A DNA stretch of 64,000 nt from Pandoraea norimbergensis (lineage in GTDB: Bacteria; Pseudomonadota; Gammaproteobacteria; Burkholderiales; Burkholderiaceae). The stretch covers positions 3,038,001-3,102,000 of the forward strand of contig NZ_CP013480.3 in NCBI RefSeq assembly GCF_001465545.3. Reading direction: 5' to 3'. Shown here in pieces: positions 35,347-45,915 of the stretch. Below the pieces are notes generated by a model, which was given only the letters and a program-made list of their open reading frames with translations, was not told where the DNA came from and made no database searches. Each line of letters starts with the position of its first letter. Position 1 is the first letter of the stretch. A program made the position numbers and the translations under genes.

Positions 35347-35820
35347 AAGGGTCTCCTTCGGTGCGATGCGTTTCGATATGACGCTTTCTTTCGGCGCTTA
35401 TCCATGTCGCAGGCCCTGCCGTGGGAGGCGCGATTCACGAGTTCGTTCTGACCCCGCCGCACCGCCCCGGTCTTGTAATTTCGTGTCAGGGCGATACCGT
35501 AAAGCACGCTTCGAACGACCAACCTAGCGGGCCGATTATGTGACCCCTGAGTTTTGCCCGCAAAGACGGGAATACCCCTACGGTGATGCGGGTTTGCGCG
35601 AAGCAAGTCCCATTTCATGCGGGTTTCGAAGGGGTTTTCTTTTGTACGCCATGTACGGCGCGTGTCCGCAAGTCAGAACGGAGTGCGAAAGAATTCGACT
35701 CGGATGACGGGTCGTAAGGGAGTTGTAAGCGACGGCGATTAGCAGCGTGCTTTCACGACGCGCGCGAACGCTTTTGCACCGTAGACGGGCACGAGGGTGA
35801 GGTGAGGGGAAGTGTGATGA
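35347..35820. other. Intergenic region upstream of livK
   Basis: About 470 bp between livK and the ftsK hairpin presumably contain the livK promoter. ATGCGGGTTT occurs twice (near 35585 and 35618), 33 bp apart. No gene is supported. Confidence 0.4.
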
Positions 35821-35851
35821 AACAGATGCGCTCGCGCAGAGCGCATCTGTT
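35821..35851 (-). terminator. Perfect 13-bp hairpin downstream of ftsK
   Basis: AACAGATGCGCTC (35821-35833) pairs fully with GAGCGCATCTGTT (35839-35851) around a 5-nt loop, 15 bp beyond the ftsK stop. There is no clear T-run, so it may be a terminator or a 3'-end stabilising element. Confidence 0.6.
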
Positions 35852-35866
35852 GCAAGATCGGAAAGA

Positions 35867-38800
35867 TCAGTCGGTGCCGCCCGGCGCGAGTACTTCGCGG
35901 GTGCCGTTGCGGCCCATCGGCGTGACGAGCCCAGCCGCTTCCATCTGCTCGATAAGACGTGCGGCACGGTTGTAGCCGATGCGCAATTGACGTTGAACCG
36001 CAGAGATCGACGCCCGGCGCGTGTTGAGGACAAAGGCCGCAGCTTCGTCGTACAGCGGGTCGGCCTCGGCGTCGGCAGAAGCCTCGCCGAACAGATCGGC
36101 CGAGGCGGCGTCTGCCGGATCGCCCGCCAGAATCGCTTCGTCGTATTCCGGTTCGCCGTATTGCTGCCAGTGCTGCACCACCCGATGCACTTCGTCGTCG
36201 GCCACGAACGCGCCGTGTACCCGCTGCGGGTAGCCGGTGCCCGGCGGCAGGAACAGCATGTCGCCCTGCCCCAGCAGCGATTCGGCGCCCATCTGGTCGA
36301 GAATGGTGCGGGAATCGATCTTCGACGACACCTGAAACGCGACCCGAGTGGGAATGTTGGCCTTGATCAGACCGGTGATGACATCCACCGAAGGACGCTG
36401 CGTCGCAAGAATCAGGTGAATACCGGCGGCGCGCGCCTTCTGTGCCAGACGCGCGATCAGCTCTTCGATCTTCTTGCCTGCGACCATCATCAGGTCGGCC
36501 AATTCGTCGATCACGACGACGATGAACGGCAGGCGATCGAGCGGTTCGGGCGCGTCCGGTGTGAGCGAGAACGGGTTGCTGACTTTTTGGCCCGCGGCGT
36601 GCGCGTTGGCGATCTTTTCGTTGTAACCGGCCAGATTGCGCACACCCAGTGCGGACATCAGACGGTAGCGTTTTTCCATCTCGCCGACGCACCAGTTCAG
36701 CGCGTGGGCGGCCTGCTTCATGTCGGTCACCACCGGTGCCAGCAGGTGCGGAATGCCACCGTAGACCGACAACTCCAGCATCTTCGGGTCGATCATGATG
36801 AGCCGCACGTCGTCCGGCGTCGCCTTGTATAGCAGCGAGAGGATCATGGCGTTGACCGCCACCGACTTGCCCGAACCGGTCGTGCCCGCCACCAGCAAGT
36901 GCGGCGCACGCGCCAGATCGGTCACGACGGGCTCACCCGTGATGTCCTTGCCCATCGCCAGCGCGAGACGCGACGGATGGGCGTCAAATACCGGCGCGGC
37001 CAGAATTTCGGACAGGCGGATTATCTGACGCTTGGCGTTGGGCAATTCGAGTCCCATGCACGTCTTGCCCGGAATCGTTTCGACGACACGAATCGACGTC
37101 ACGCCCAATGCGCGCGCCAGATCCTTCATCAACCCGACCACCTGCGCACCGCGCACGCCCACGGCCGGTTCGACTTCGAAGCGCGTAATCACCGGGCCTG
37201 CCGAGGCGCCGACGACCGTCACCGGCACCTTGAATTCGGCCAGCCGTTGTTCGATCAACTGACTGACGGCGGCGAGTGCTTCTTCGGAGATTTCATGCGC
37301 CACATCGGTCACGGCAACCGCCGGGGTCAACTCGTCGAGCGATGGCAGATCGTAATCGACAGCCACGCGCGGTGGCGGAGCCTCGTATGGCGTGTCGTCC
37401 GTGAAATTGGCTCTGGGCGGCTCGGCGGGCGGCCGCGCTGCGAAATTCGCGAACGACGGGATGGCGGGTGCCGACGCGAAACTCGGCACCACCACCGGTG
37501 GAATCGTCGGCGACGATGCCGGATAAGGAGTATGGGTGACCTGCGGTAACGCTTGCCAGTGATCGGCAGCGGCGTCATCCGCTTCATCGATGTCAGGCGG
37601 TCCCACGTCGAACGGGGGCTCGCTATCTGCGTCGGCGGCATCCGTGCGTGCCCAAGTGCCGTCGGCGCGCAAGACGTAATGCGGCTTGTGCTGCGTGTCG
37701 GCCGGGTCTTCGTCATCGTGCGGCAGGGTGCTGTCCGGCGACGCGTCGTATCTGTCCGGCGACTGTGCAGTTATTGCCGTTTCTTCAGGCGCGTCAATCA
37801 CCGTTGACGCGACGAGTGTCTCGACGGCACTCCCCTCCCCTTCGGGAACGGTGTCGTCGTAGATATCGGTGTCTGTGTCGGCATCAGCATCAGCAATGTC
37901 CGCAGCCGCTTCGATGGCCGTATTGACACCGGTACCGATGTCGCTTGCGCTGACGTCACCGTCGCGGCCATCGGTCATTCTGACGCTCGCCAATACGTCG
38001 GCAAATACGAACGGACGACGCGGTACTTCGGGCGTCGACACAGGACCAGCGATGTTGGGTGCCGGGATCGGGATCGCGTCGTGTGCCGGAGTCAGTTCGG
38101 GCGCCGGTATCGATGCCACTTGCATCGCCGGTGCAACGTACTCATAGGTCGCGGCCGGTGTTGCTGGCATTGCCGGCGCGTCAGACGCATGCACAACATC
38201 GGCGGGCGGCTGCGGAACGGCGTCCGGCACGCTCTGCGCAACCACTGCCGGGCCATCACCCGAGGACCACGAGCGCAAATCGCGCAGCAGCGCCTCGGCC
38301 TCTTCGCGCAAGACTGCCAATGCCTGCTGACGCGCCACTTCCGCGGCGCGGGCGGCGGCTTCGCGGGCGATCATTTCCGGCGTTGGGCCCGGCGGCACCT
38401 CGGGGACATCGGGGAGTTCGCTTGACGTGTCGGCCGACGCGATGCCGTCGGTATGTGAAAACGACGGCAGCGGTGAGAATTCGGAGAAGTCGGCGGAGAT
38501 CGGTGTCGCCGCATGCGAGGCCGACCAAGACGCCGCACCCTGCATGGCGGCTGCGGCAGCGACCGGCGCAGCGGTGATTGCCTTCGACGGCGACGACACT
38601 GGCGTGGGCGCCGGTGCGGACATCGGTGCGGACATCGGTGCCGATACCGGTGTCGCCATGGGCGCCACAGGTGGCGAAGTCTCTGCTGCCATCGATCCCG
38701 GCAACGCGTTGCCGTGACTCACCGCAGGCGCCGGTTGGGCGCCGCGCGGCGGCATATCTTCAAGACCGAGTTGCGGCTTGCGGAAAGGACTGCGCACAAT

Positions 38801-39862
38801 CGTGCCGCGCAAATGCGCCGGTGCCGTGCCAACCGGGCGGCGATACGCCGCTGTGCCGCCAATCGATGTGGAGTGCAGTGCCGCCTCGGTGGCGGCGACG
38901 GAAGATGCCGGCGTGACCGCAGCGGTCGCCGTGGTGGCTTTTGCCGTCGCCGCAGGCGAACGAGTCGCGCCGGGCAATGGTGCCGGACGGCCCTGTCCTT
39001 GCCCTTGCGCCTGCCCTTGCGTACCCGGTTCGGTGCGAACGAATTCGGTCATACGAAGCGTATCGCCCCGGCTCGTCCCGGCGGCATAGGCTCCGCGCGG
39101 CAATACCGCCCGGGTACCGCCAGCGGCGGTTGGCCGGAACGACGGCTCGGCGCGACCCGCACCACGCACCGTCGGAGGCGGCGGCTGCATGGCGTCAAGC
39201 CGTGCACGCTCTTCGTCGGAAAGTTTCCATGGCGGCTGCGCCGAGAGTCCACGGCGGCGCGGCACGAGTTCCTCGGTCAGGCTGCCAACGTTGTGATGGC
39301 CCTGCCCCACCGTCGGCGTGAAGCGCTCAGCGCGCTCGCTGCGATCACTACGCTCCGGCATGTCAAACGTCATCTGCGACAAACCGCGGGTCGGTTCGCT
39401 GCGTGTGCCGTAACCGCTCTCGTGACGCGTGTCCGACCGGGCGTCGCCGCCAAAACCAAAACGGCTGCCGAAACGCGTGCCCTGCGGGGCATCGCCTTCG
39501 TCATCGTCATCAACACTTCCCGAACCCGTGCGCGCAAACATGCCCCACCAAGTGGTGCCGAAGACAAGCGGGAGGGAGAACAACAGAACAAAGCCAGCGA
39601 CGCCCATCGCGAGCGTGCCGCCAAGCGTGACTTGCAAACCGTGGGAAAAGGATTGGCCGATGCTGCCACCGGCGCTGGGATTGTCGCCGCCCGTCAGCGC
39701 GGCAAGCGTCGCACTCGACACCATCGCGAGCGGAACACCCAGGAGCATGCGCAGGGTGCCGGGGCCGAAGAGTCGTATCTCACCGCCAAGCAGACCCCGT
39801 ACGCCAGGCCAGCACAACGCCAGCAACCAAAACGTCGACAGTCCGAACCAGCCAAACCCCAT
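35867..39862 (-). CDS. ftsK: FtsK/SpoIIIE DNA translocase, N-terminally short
   Basis: The 1331-residue protein has membrane helices in its first 120 residues, then an Ala/Pro-rich linker of about 720 residues, then the motor: alpha/beta RecA-like domain with [17 protein letters not shown] near 990 and [13 protein letters not shown], and the gamma winged helix ([29 protein letters not shown]) at the end, which reads KOPS. It pumps DNA at the septum and activates XerCD. An in-frame TGA lies 9 bp before the ATG, so no longer start is possible. The first transmembrane helix and periplasmic loop of typical FtsK appear absent. Confidence 0.9.
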   Translation of the reverse strand: MGFGWFGLSTFWLLALCWPGVRGLLGGEIRLFGPGTLRMLLGVPLAMVSSATLAALTGGDNPSAGGSIGQSFSHGLQVTLGGTLAMGVAGFVLLFSLPLVFGTTWWGMFARTGSGSVDDDDEGDAPQGTRFGSRFGFGGDARSDTRHESGYGTRSEPTRGLSQMTFDMPERSDRSERAERFTPTVGQGHHNVGSLTEELVPRRRGLSAQPPWKLSDEERARLDAMQPPPPTVRGAGRAEPSFRPTAAGGTRAVLPRGAYAAGTSRGDTLRMTEFVRTEPGTQGQAQGQGQGRPAPLPGATRSPAATAKATTATAAVTPASSVAATEAALHSTSIGGTAAYRRPVGTAPAHLRGTIVRSPFRKPQLGLEDMPPRGAQPAPAVSHGNALPGSMAAETSPPVAPMATPVSAPMSAPMSAPAPTPVSSPSKAITAAPVAAAAAMQGAASWSASHAATPISADFSEFSPLPSFSHTDGIASADTSSELPDVPEVPPGPTPEMIAREAAARAAEVARQQALAVLREEAEALLRDLRSWSSGDGPAVVAQSVPDAVPQPPADVVHASDAPAMPATPAATYEYVAPAMQVASIPAPELTPAHDAIPIPAPNIAGPVSTPEVPRRPFVFADVLASVRMTDGRDGDVSASDIGTGVNTAIEAAADIADADADTDTDIYDDTVPEGEGSAVETLVASTVIDAPEETAITAQSPDRYDASPDSTLPHDDEDPADTQHKPHYVLRADGTWARTDAADADSEPPFDVGPPDIDEADDAAADHWQALPQVTHTPYPASSPTIPPVVVPSFASAPAIPSFANFAARPPAEPPRANFTDDTPYEAPPPRVAVDYDLPSLDELTPAVAVTDVAHEISEEALAAVSQLIEQRLAEFKVPVTVVGASAGPVITRFEVEPAVGVRGAQVVGLMKDLARALGVTSIRVVETIPGKTCMGLELPNAKRQIIRLSEILAAPVFDAHPSRLALAMGKDITGEPVVTDLARAPHLLVAGTTGSGKSVAVNAMILSLLYKATPDDVRLIMIDPKMLELSVYGGIPHLLAPVVTDMKQAAHALNWCVGEMEKRYRLMSALGVRNLAGYNEKIANAHAAGQKVSNPFSLTPDAPEPLDRLPFIVVVIDELADLMMVAGKKIEELIARLAQKARAAGIHLILATQRPSVDVITGLIKANIPTRVAFQVSSKIDSRTILDQMGAESLLGQGDMLFLPPGTGYPQRVHGAFVADDEVHRVVQHWQQYGEPEYDEAILAGDPADAASADLFGEASADAEADPLYDEAAAFVLNTRRASISAVQRQLRIGYNRAARLIEQMEAAGLVTPMGRNGTREVLAPGGTD

Positions 39863-39895
39863 AATCGCTCATGCTTCAGGAAAACCCGGAGAGCG

Positions 39896-39901
39896 ATTGT
39901 A
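39896..39901 (-). promoter_or_regulatory. Candidate -10 element for ftsK
   Basis: TACAAT on the minus strand, 34 bp before the ftsK ATG, in the context TGCTACAATCG. No good -35 hexamer is visible at 17 bp, so this is tentative, but it supports a start at 39862. Confidence 0.35.
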
Positions 39902-40013
39902 GCAGGTAGACCGTGATGTGGCGGCCTTCTTGGCCCAATTGCGACACGATTATGTCACTGGAGTGACATGGCGGCGGTGCAGCGCGGGCGCGCCTGCACC
40001 GTACGCCATTTCG

Positions 40014-41036
40014 TCATTTGTGACCGTGCGTCCCGGTCGGACGGAACGTCGGCGTTGCCGGCACCCCCGCCACCTCGGTGAGCGCCGCCGGCACGACATC
40101 CCCCGGCACCACCAGACTGAGGTTGCGACGACGCAGCGAGCGCCAGTCGACCTTGGCGAAAATATCGTCGCCGAGTGCGCTCTCGCGCGACAGATTCTCC
40201 ACACGAACGCCACGCGAGCGCAGCACGTTCGACGCCTGCCGGAACGACGGTTCGATCAGGTCGGCAAATTCCGCATCGAGACGTGTCGGTGCGCGCGACT
40301 GCATCGTTTCGTAGAAACGCGGGGTCTGTGCGGCATCGCGCAGGTCGACACCATGCAGATACAGTTCGGAGAAACCGAGCCACGTCGCCACTTGCAGCGC
40401 GAAGTAAGCCACCGTGCCGCCGTGGAAAAAGCCGTTGTCGATGTTGAAGCTGTAGCCCAGATGACCGTCGTCGCCGAAGAAGGCGGCACTGGCGGCCACG
40501 CGCGGGTCGGCGCGCAAGGCGGCAGGCGTGCGCACCGCTTCCATGCCGCGCTTGAAAATATCGTCGACCAGATAGAAGCGGCAGCCGAATGCCGACATCG
40601 GATAGGTTTCGAGCAGACGGGCCAACACCACCGGCGTGACGAACAGCACGAGATCGCGCGCCACGATGCGGCGTGCCAGATCCGGACGCTGGCGGACAAA
40701 CCCCGCATCGAGCAGGCAGTAGTAATTGAATTTCACCGGTGCGCGGTCAACCAGCGCAATCGCCCCGTTCACGCCCATGACGTGATGCATCGGGAGTGCG
40801 TTGTAGTCGATGTCGGCCACCGACGGGCCGCTCGCGACGATGTGGCAAGGCAGCCGGCGCAGTTGCTGCAACTCGGCGCGGCGCGCCAGCGGCACGTTGC
40901 GGCCCCGCCAAGTGAAGCGCTCGATAACACCCGTCGCGTCGCGCACGATCTGCGCGTGCGGCCACAGGCGCTCGTTGTGCCGCCACTTTGCAGCATGGCT
41001 GTGACGGTACAGAAGTTTGAGCAGTGTCGAAATCAT
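40014..41036 (-). CDS. Putative DUF115/sialyltransferase-fold surface-polysaccharide protein
   Basis: The 340-residue protein has CHIVASGPSVADIDYNALP near residue 65, followed by VMGVNGAIALVDRAPVKFNYYCLLDAGFV, and later a GGTVAYFALQVATWLGFSELYLHGVDL block near 220. This is the arrangement of DUF115/MptE-like and Campylobacter Cst-type proteins, where the N-terminal glycine loop binds a nucleotide-sugar or diphosphate. A role in LPS or capsule decoration is plausible but unproven. The ATG at 41036 is chosen as the start of homologous-looking sequence; no good ribosome site precedes it. Confidence 0.6.
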   Translation of the reverse strand: MISTLLKLLYRHSHAAKWRHNERLWPHAQIVRDATGVIERFTWRGRNVPLARRAELQQLRRLPCHIVASGPSVADIDYNALPMHHVMGVNGAIALVDRAPVKFNYYCLLDAGFVRQRPDLARRIVARDLVLFVTPVVLARLLETYPMSAFGCRFYLVDDIFKRGMEAVRTPAALRADPRVAASAAFFGDDGHLGYSFNIDNGFFHGGTVAYFALQVATWLGFSELYLHGVDLRDAAQTPRFYETMQSRAPTRLDAEFADLIEPSFRQASNVLRSRGVRVENLSRESALGDDIFAKVDWRSLRRRNLSLVVPGDVVPAALTEVAGVPATPTFRPTGTHGHK

Positions 41037-41473
41037 TGTCGTTTTTTTGGTTAGGTCTACTAGTCGCGCCGCACACATCTCGTGGATGTACACGGTCCTA
41101 ACCCCGTTGCCCCTCGCGCGTCGATCGTGTCGCCAATCGCCGGTGCCGTCCCACTCTGCGCTCACCCCCGCCCGCAGAAACCGCCACCGATGAACCGGAT
41201 TTGTCTCCAGTCGCGTCGATGAACAAATTCTGCCACCCGTTCTTTACGCGGGACAAGATTTATCCCAAGTGGAATTCTTACGACGAGTTACGTCCTGATG
41301 ACGATATTGTGGAGGTCACTTGACAGCGCAAAGCCCCATTCTGCCGGGCTTGCGCGGAAATCGGCACGCTCTGAGAGGCGCCGAAATGAAACTTCGCGGA
41401 AATAAATCATTGCGCGGAATACGTGCAATCCGGCAGGCAGAAATACTTCATACGACCGTAGGGGGAACAGACC
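41037..41473. other. Intergenic region
   Basis: These 437 bp lie between two minus-strand genes. The part 41220-41310 is AT-richer and could hold the promoter of the DUF115-like gene. No gene, strong hairpin or repeat is supported. Confidence 0.4.
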
Positions 41474-44400
41474 CTAGTGCAGCGCTGTGCTGCCACGCTC
41501 GCTCGGGTAGTAGGCCTGCCCCAGCTCGACGAGCAAGGCGGCCAGTTGCGGGTCGCGCACGAAACTCGCGGCCGATTCGGCGGCAAGTATCGCCTCAGGC
41601 GTCTGCGGACGTGCAATCAGGAAGCCCTGCACGTAGTCGACGCCCAGCTCGGAGAGCGCTTCGAGCGTGGCGGCATCTTCCACCCACTCGGCCACGCTGC
41701 GAATGCCGAGATTCTTGGCCAGCGCCACGATCGCCTCGACGATGGCCAGATTGGCCGGGTGAGCCGCCATGCTCTTGACGAAGGCACCGTCGATCTTGAT
41801 CGCATCGACGGCCAGATCCTTGAGATACGAGAAAGAACTGAAGCCCGCACCAAAGTCGTCGAGCGCGATGCGCCCGCCCATCTGGTGGATGCGGTCGACA
41901 AAGCGACGCGTATTGTCCAGATCGTGGAGCGCCACAGTTTCGGTAATCTCGATGCACAACAGACCGACCGCGCGCTCATGCGCCGCAAGCGTCGCAAAAA
42001 TGTCGCGAATGAAATGCTCGTCGTTGAGCGATGCACCAGAAAGGTTCACGCACACGAACTGCGTCTTCGACAACTGCTCACGGTGTGAGTCGATCCACGT
42101 GAGCGTGTTCGTGAGCACCCATTTGTCGATCATGCCGATCGTGCCGTTCTCTTCTGCCGCACTGATGATGCGCGACGCGGGCACGATATTGCCCTCGCCG
42201 TCACGCATGCGCAGCAGCACCTCGAAGTTGAGCGAGCCGCTGGGCGCGGCCATCTCCATGATCGGCTGCATTTCCAGGAAGAGCGTGTTGGGCGTGAGGC
42301 CCGCATCCAGGGCGTCGATGAGCCGCAATTCGGCCAACCGTTCGCGAAACGCCGCTGCGCCTCGCTCGTAGACGACCAGTTCACGCCGGCTCTTCTTGGC
42401 TTCGCGGCAAGCGCGATCTGCCGACGAGATCGCGTCGGGCACGCGCATGTCGGTGGTCAGCTCGATCACCCCTGCCGACGCACGCACCTGAAACGCCCGC
42501 TCGCCAATCTGGTACGGCTCGCCGGCGATCGCGTCGACCAACCGGCGCGCCACGGCAGCCGCTTCCTTGATGGTGGCATCGCGAAACACCACAATGAATT
42601 CGTCGCCGCCGGTACGCCCGACACTCTGGTCGGCCGACAGGCGCGAGCGCATGCGGTCACATGCCTGACGCAAGACTTCGTCGCCTGACGCATGGCCGAA
42701 CAAATCGTTGACCAGCTTGAAGCGGTCCAGATCGAGATAGGCCAGCGCCGCAGGGCGAGCGTCGGAGAGCGTGCGAATCGCCTCGCCCAGCGACTTCTCG
42801 ATGCCGCGCCGGTTCGAGACTCCGGTGAGCGGGTCGTTCTCGGCCAGATACCGCAACTGCTCCATCGTCCGCGCGCGCTCGGTGATGTCCTGCAACGAGC
42901 CCTCGATACGGCCATCAGCGAAGATCGCCTTGACCAGATATCGACTCGTGCGGCCGTCATCGCGCGGCAACGACAGGATTTCCAGCTCCGACTCGTCGCT
43001 GTGCTGCGCAACGTCGAGCAGCATGCGCCAGGTGTTTTGTCCGAAGAACTGATCCCAGCGGTAAGTGCGGCCCTCGGTGCCCGGAATACCAAGCATCGTA
43101 TGCAGCGCGGCATTGCCCCGCACGAACGTGCCCTGATCGTTCAGCGTGAAGAGACCGACCGGCGTCACGTCGTACGCATTGCGCAGTTCCGCCTGCGCTT
43201 CCAGCTTGCCCTGATGCTCGGCGCGCATCTGCTCCGCGATCGCCAGCGCCGCCATCAGACTCGAGAACAATGCCGCCGTCACGCTGTTGAGCGCGGTCGA
43301 CAGTGCCCGCGCGTTGAACGCAGCGGCAATCACTTCGGAGAAAGTTGCAAAGAGCACGATGGCCAGCGACGCGCTGTACCAGATCGCGACTCGCGAGCGC
43401 GTGGCCACGAGAATGCGCACCAGCAGGAACAGCACGATCACGATACCGAGCGCCGCCACTGCCCACAGCACCGGGATGAAGTGCGCATACGGCAGCGCGA
43501 TGGCCGCGCAGCAAAGCACAACGCCCGCCCACTGGAGAATCATCACGAGCCACTTCATGCCGACGCGGCGCAACTCTCGCTTGAAGAGTTGCGTGAAGAG
43601 CGAATACGTGAGGACGTAATAGATGGCGAACGTCGCCTTGCGCACCAGCGCGTCCCACTCGGTGGGGATGGCGCGCTCCAGCCATTGGGTGTCGGCCCCG
43701 AGCGAGTTCGCGGCAAGACGCAAGTTGCCGATCAGCCACGCCGCAAACAGGACGTACAGCCATTCCTTGTTGATGATGGCCGTGACGAGCACGAACGCCG
43801 AGAGCGTAAGCAAGCCGCCTTCGAGCAGCCCGTTACTGCGATGAAATTCCTTCTCGGAGATACGAAGTTCACTGGCTGGCCACGCGACGAGCGACAGATG
43901 GGCCGGACCGGAGAAGGTGCCTTCGCAAAGCAGCGTGACCGGCGCGGTCAGTGGCCCCAGATCGATGGCGAAACCGGCCTTCGACACACGAAATGCGCCG
44001 CTCACATCGCTGCGATCGGCGCGGCCGATGGCCGGGGCGTCCGGATTGCGCCAACAGGCCAGCGTCTGCGCGTGGCGCGAAGGGAATTCGATAACAGTGT
44101 GTTGCGCGTCGTCTACCGGTGGCACGGTGACGCGAAACCATACCGGCGTCTCCGACAGATGCGTGCTGTATTGATCGACGTTCGGTGTGCGCTCAAGTGC
44201 GCTCTGCACCATCGGTGGCGCCAACGTCGCGGGCAGATCGCCCAGTGCCTGAAAAGCGAGCGGCGTCGCGCCGCGCACAGCATATTGACTGTCCTGAAAC
44301 AGCAACACGATGCCCGAGACCAGCATGATCGCGACGGGCACGGCATACAGGGAAACGGTGCGAAACAGTTCGTCGAGACGCGCCGTCACGCGCCAACGCC

Positions 44401-44491
44401 GCCGCGGGCTGCCAAAATTGGCCAGCTCGTCGGCAAGATCGTTCGCATTGTGGCCGTGATTGTCACGCTCGTTGCCGAGATCCCCCGCCAT
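41474..44491 (-). CDS. 7TM-PAS-GGDEF-EAL membrane c-di-GMP protein
   Basis: The 1005-residue protein has an N-terminal helix (about 48-66), a periplasmic DISMED-like beta domain to about 230, then seven helices (235-425) of the 7TMR-DISM type. A PAS domain follows (AELRNAYDVTPVGLFTLNDQGTFVRGNAALHTMLG), then GGDEF (TGGDEF near 627, no RxxD before it) and EAL (FEVLLRMRD near 756, CIEITETVALHD, DDFGAGFSSFSYL). EAL catalytic residues look present. It may read an extracellular signal and adjust c-di-GMP. It is downstream of the FeeM-like synthase on the same strand, 224 bp apart. Confidence 0.9.
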   Translation of the reverse strand: MAGDLGNERDNHGHNANDLADELANFGSPRRRWRVTARLDELFRTVSLYAVPVAIMLVSGIVLLFQDSQYAVRGATPLAFQALGDLPATLAPPMVQSALERTPNVDQYSTHLSETPVWFRVTVPPVDDAQHTVIEFPSRHAQTLACWRNPDAPAIGRADRSDVSGAFRVSKAGFAIDLGPLTAPVTLLCEGTFSGPAHLSLVAWPASELRISEKEFHRSNGLLEGGLLTLSAFVLVTAIINKEWLYVLFAAWLIGNLRLAANSLGADTQWLERAIPTEWDALVRKATFAIYYVLTYSLFTQLFKRELRRVGMKWLVMILQWAGVVLCCAAIALPYAHFIPVLWAVAALGIVIVLFLLVRILVATRSRVAIWYSASLAIVLFATFSEVIAAAFNARALSTALNSVTAALFSSLMAALAIAEQMRAEHQGKLEAQAELRNAYDVTPVGLFTLNDQGTFVRGNAALHTMLGIPGTEGRTYRWDQFFGQNTWRMLLDVAQHSDESELEILSLPRDDGRTSRYLVKAIFADGRIEGSLQDITERARTMEQLRYLAENDPLTGVSNRRGIEKSLGEAIRTLSDARPAALAYLDLDRFKLVNDLFGHASGDEVLRQACDRMRSRLSADQSVGRTGGDEFIVVFRDATIKEAAAVARRLVDAIAGEPYQIGERAFQVRASAGVIELTTDMRVPDAISSADRACREAKKSRRELVVYERGAAAFRERLAELRLIDALDAGLTPNTLFLEMQPIMEMAAPSGSLNFEVLLRMRDGEGNIVPASRIISAAEENGTIGMIDKWVLTNTLTWIDSHREQLSKTQFVCVNLSGASLNDEHFIRDIFATLAAHERAVGLLCIEITETVALHDLDNTRRFVDRIHQMGGRIALDDFGAGFSSFSYLKDLAVDAIKIDGAFVKSMAAHPANLAIVEAIVALAKNLGIRSVAEWVEDAATLEALSELGVDYVQGFLIARPQTPEAILAAESAASFVRDPQLAALLVELGQAYYPSERGSTALH

Positions 44492-44715
44492 ATGCCTTCT
44501 GTGCCCTTATTTCGTTAGTCGCCCCCGCGTGGTACGCCGGGCAAAGCGAACCCCAGAGGGGCCCGTCTTGCCGGCCGGGTGGGCCCCTGTCCCATGCCAA
44601 GCCCCGGATAGGGCTGGCACGGGCAGGCGTCTCACACCCGTACTGCTCGTCACCGCCGGCAGGTTCGACATCGCGTCGTTCGCACGCCGGGGCAACGTTA
44701 GTTGAAATAACGGCA

Positions 44716-45570
44716 TTACACCGCCAGGCTGTAGCCTGCTGGTACGCATCCTACCGCGTCGGCACCAAAAGATAAATCCCGCAAATGCGCGCCAACACTG
44801 GCTTCGCCCGGTGCTGACCGGTCAAACGCGACCGATGCATCCATGGCAGGCATGCCCAGACGCAAGTCCGGATGATGCGTCAGGCACATATAGCCGAACA
44901 GCGGATGTCCTGCCGCTTGCCAGCGCGTGCGGGCATTTGCGACGTCCAATGCCAGTACACGGTGACCGATGCCGCCCACATGCGCCATCGGAATGAGCGC
45001 CTGCGACGGGAACACATCGACGAACATCAGCGCTTCATATTGACGATGCAACGGCGGACGCGCGGTGATCACCATCCAGTCGATACGCGAGAGCAGGCAG
45101 TACTGATAGAACGCCTTGAAGAGCGCAGTCTTCACGGCCCGGCCCACCGGGCCCGCCACCACGCCCAAGCGAGTGGCTTCGGCGAGTGCCGCATCGCCCA
45201 GCCATTCCGGCAACGGTGCCGAGTCTTCCAGATGCAGCGCCTGATAGCGGTTGGTCTGAATGCGCATCGTGCCGATGACCGCACCGTCCAGACGGGCACG
45301 GGCTACGAGCACGATGGAGCCGGGTTCGCGATCGCTCGCCTCGGGCTCGCTCAGCGTCGCGGCCAGATCGGGCAGATGGCGGCCATAAGCCGCCTGACGC
45401 ATGGCGACGGCATCGCGCAGTCCGGTTTCGTCACTGGCGATGGTGACGATGAACGGCAGCGATTCTTCGCGCAAATCCGCCTGATTGGCGAAGTTCGCCG
45501 CCCCGCGGGCGGGGAAATTGTCGACTTCGGTGATCGAGAGGACATCGGAAGCTTGTGAAAGGTCAAACAT
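44716..45570 (-). CDS. FeeM-like N-acyl amino acid synthase (GNAT fold)
   Basis: The 284-residue protein matches the FeeM-type acyltransferase pattern: VAMRQAAYGRHLPDLAATLSEPEASDREPGSIVLVARARLDGAVIGTMRI, then EWLGDAALAEATRLGVVAGPVGRAVKTALFKAFYQYCLLSRIDWMVITARPPLHRQYEALMFVDVF. The fold is related to acyl-homoserine-lactone synthases. FeeM joins an acyl chain from acyl-carrier protein to tyrosine. The substrate here is unknown and no acyl-carrier gene is adjacent. The ATG at 45570 has AAGGAG 8 bp upstream. A membrane GGDEF-EAL gene follows on the same strand. Confidence 0.75.
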   Translation of the reverse strand: MFDLSQASDVLSITEVDNFPARGAANFANQADLREESLPFIVTIASDETGLRDAVAMRQAAYGRHLPDLAATLSEPEASDREPGSIVLVARARLDGAVIGTMRIQTNRYQALHLEDSAPLPEWLGDAALAEATRLGVVAGPVGRAVKTALFKAFYQYCLLSRIDWMVITARPPLHRQYEALMFVDVFPSQALIPMAHVGGIGHRVLALDVANARTRWQAAGHPLFGYMCLTHHPDLRLGMPAMDASVAFDRSAPGEASVGAHLRDLSFGADAVGCVPAGYSLAV

Positions 45571-45915
45571 GATTGACACTCCTTAGGGTCAAGAAAGGGC
45601 TAGGTGCCACGCTATGGCGGTCGCGCCTAACGCATCGCACCATTCCTTTCTTGTTCCGCCGAAGCAATGTGTCAAGTGCTTATTTTCCTTACACTTTTTA
45701 CTTTTACTGCGGTTGAGCGCAACGCCCCACGGCAACCACCCCGGGAATGCCCGTCGCGCCGAGCAAAACCCGCCAGCCGTCCCCCGAACGGCCCCGCTGT
45801 CCTGCCCGCATGTCACCTATTTGCCACAGTTGCCGTCCTAAGAGAGACTCTGGCAAAATGATAAACCTGTTTACTAATTTGTCTGCCGGCGAGGCCATAC
45901 CGGTAGGAGTCCGCC
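45571..45915. other. Divergent intergenic region FeeM-like / marR
   Basis: These 345 bp hold both promoters. An AT-rich stretch at 45655-45715 lies on the FeeM side, and an inverted repeat (45862-45873) on the marR side. No gene is supported. Confidence 0.45.
45862..45873 (+). promoter_or_regulatory. Candidate MarR operator
   Basis: TAAAC (45862-45866), CT, GTTTA (45869-45873), 43-54 bp upstream of the marR start. Size and position fit an autoregulatory MarR site. Confidence 0.45.

Noticed and set aside
38513..39916. 467-residue plus-strand frame opposite the FtsK linker
   Set aside because: Arises from the repetitive Ala/Pro-rich linker; no independent signal.
42692..44518. 608-residue plus-strand frame opposite the GGDEF-EAL gene
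   Set aside because: Antisense shadow rich in Arg, Gln and His, with no recognisable domain.
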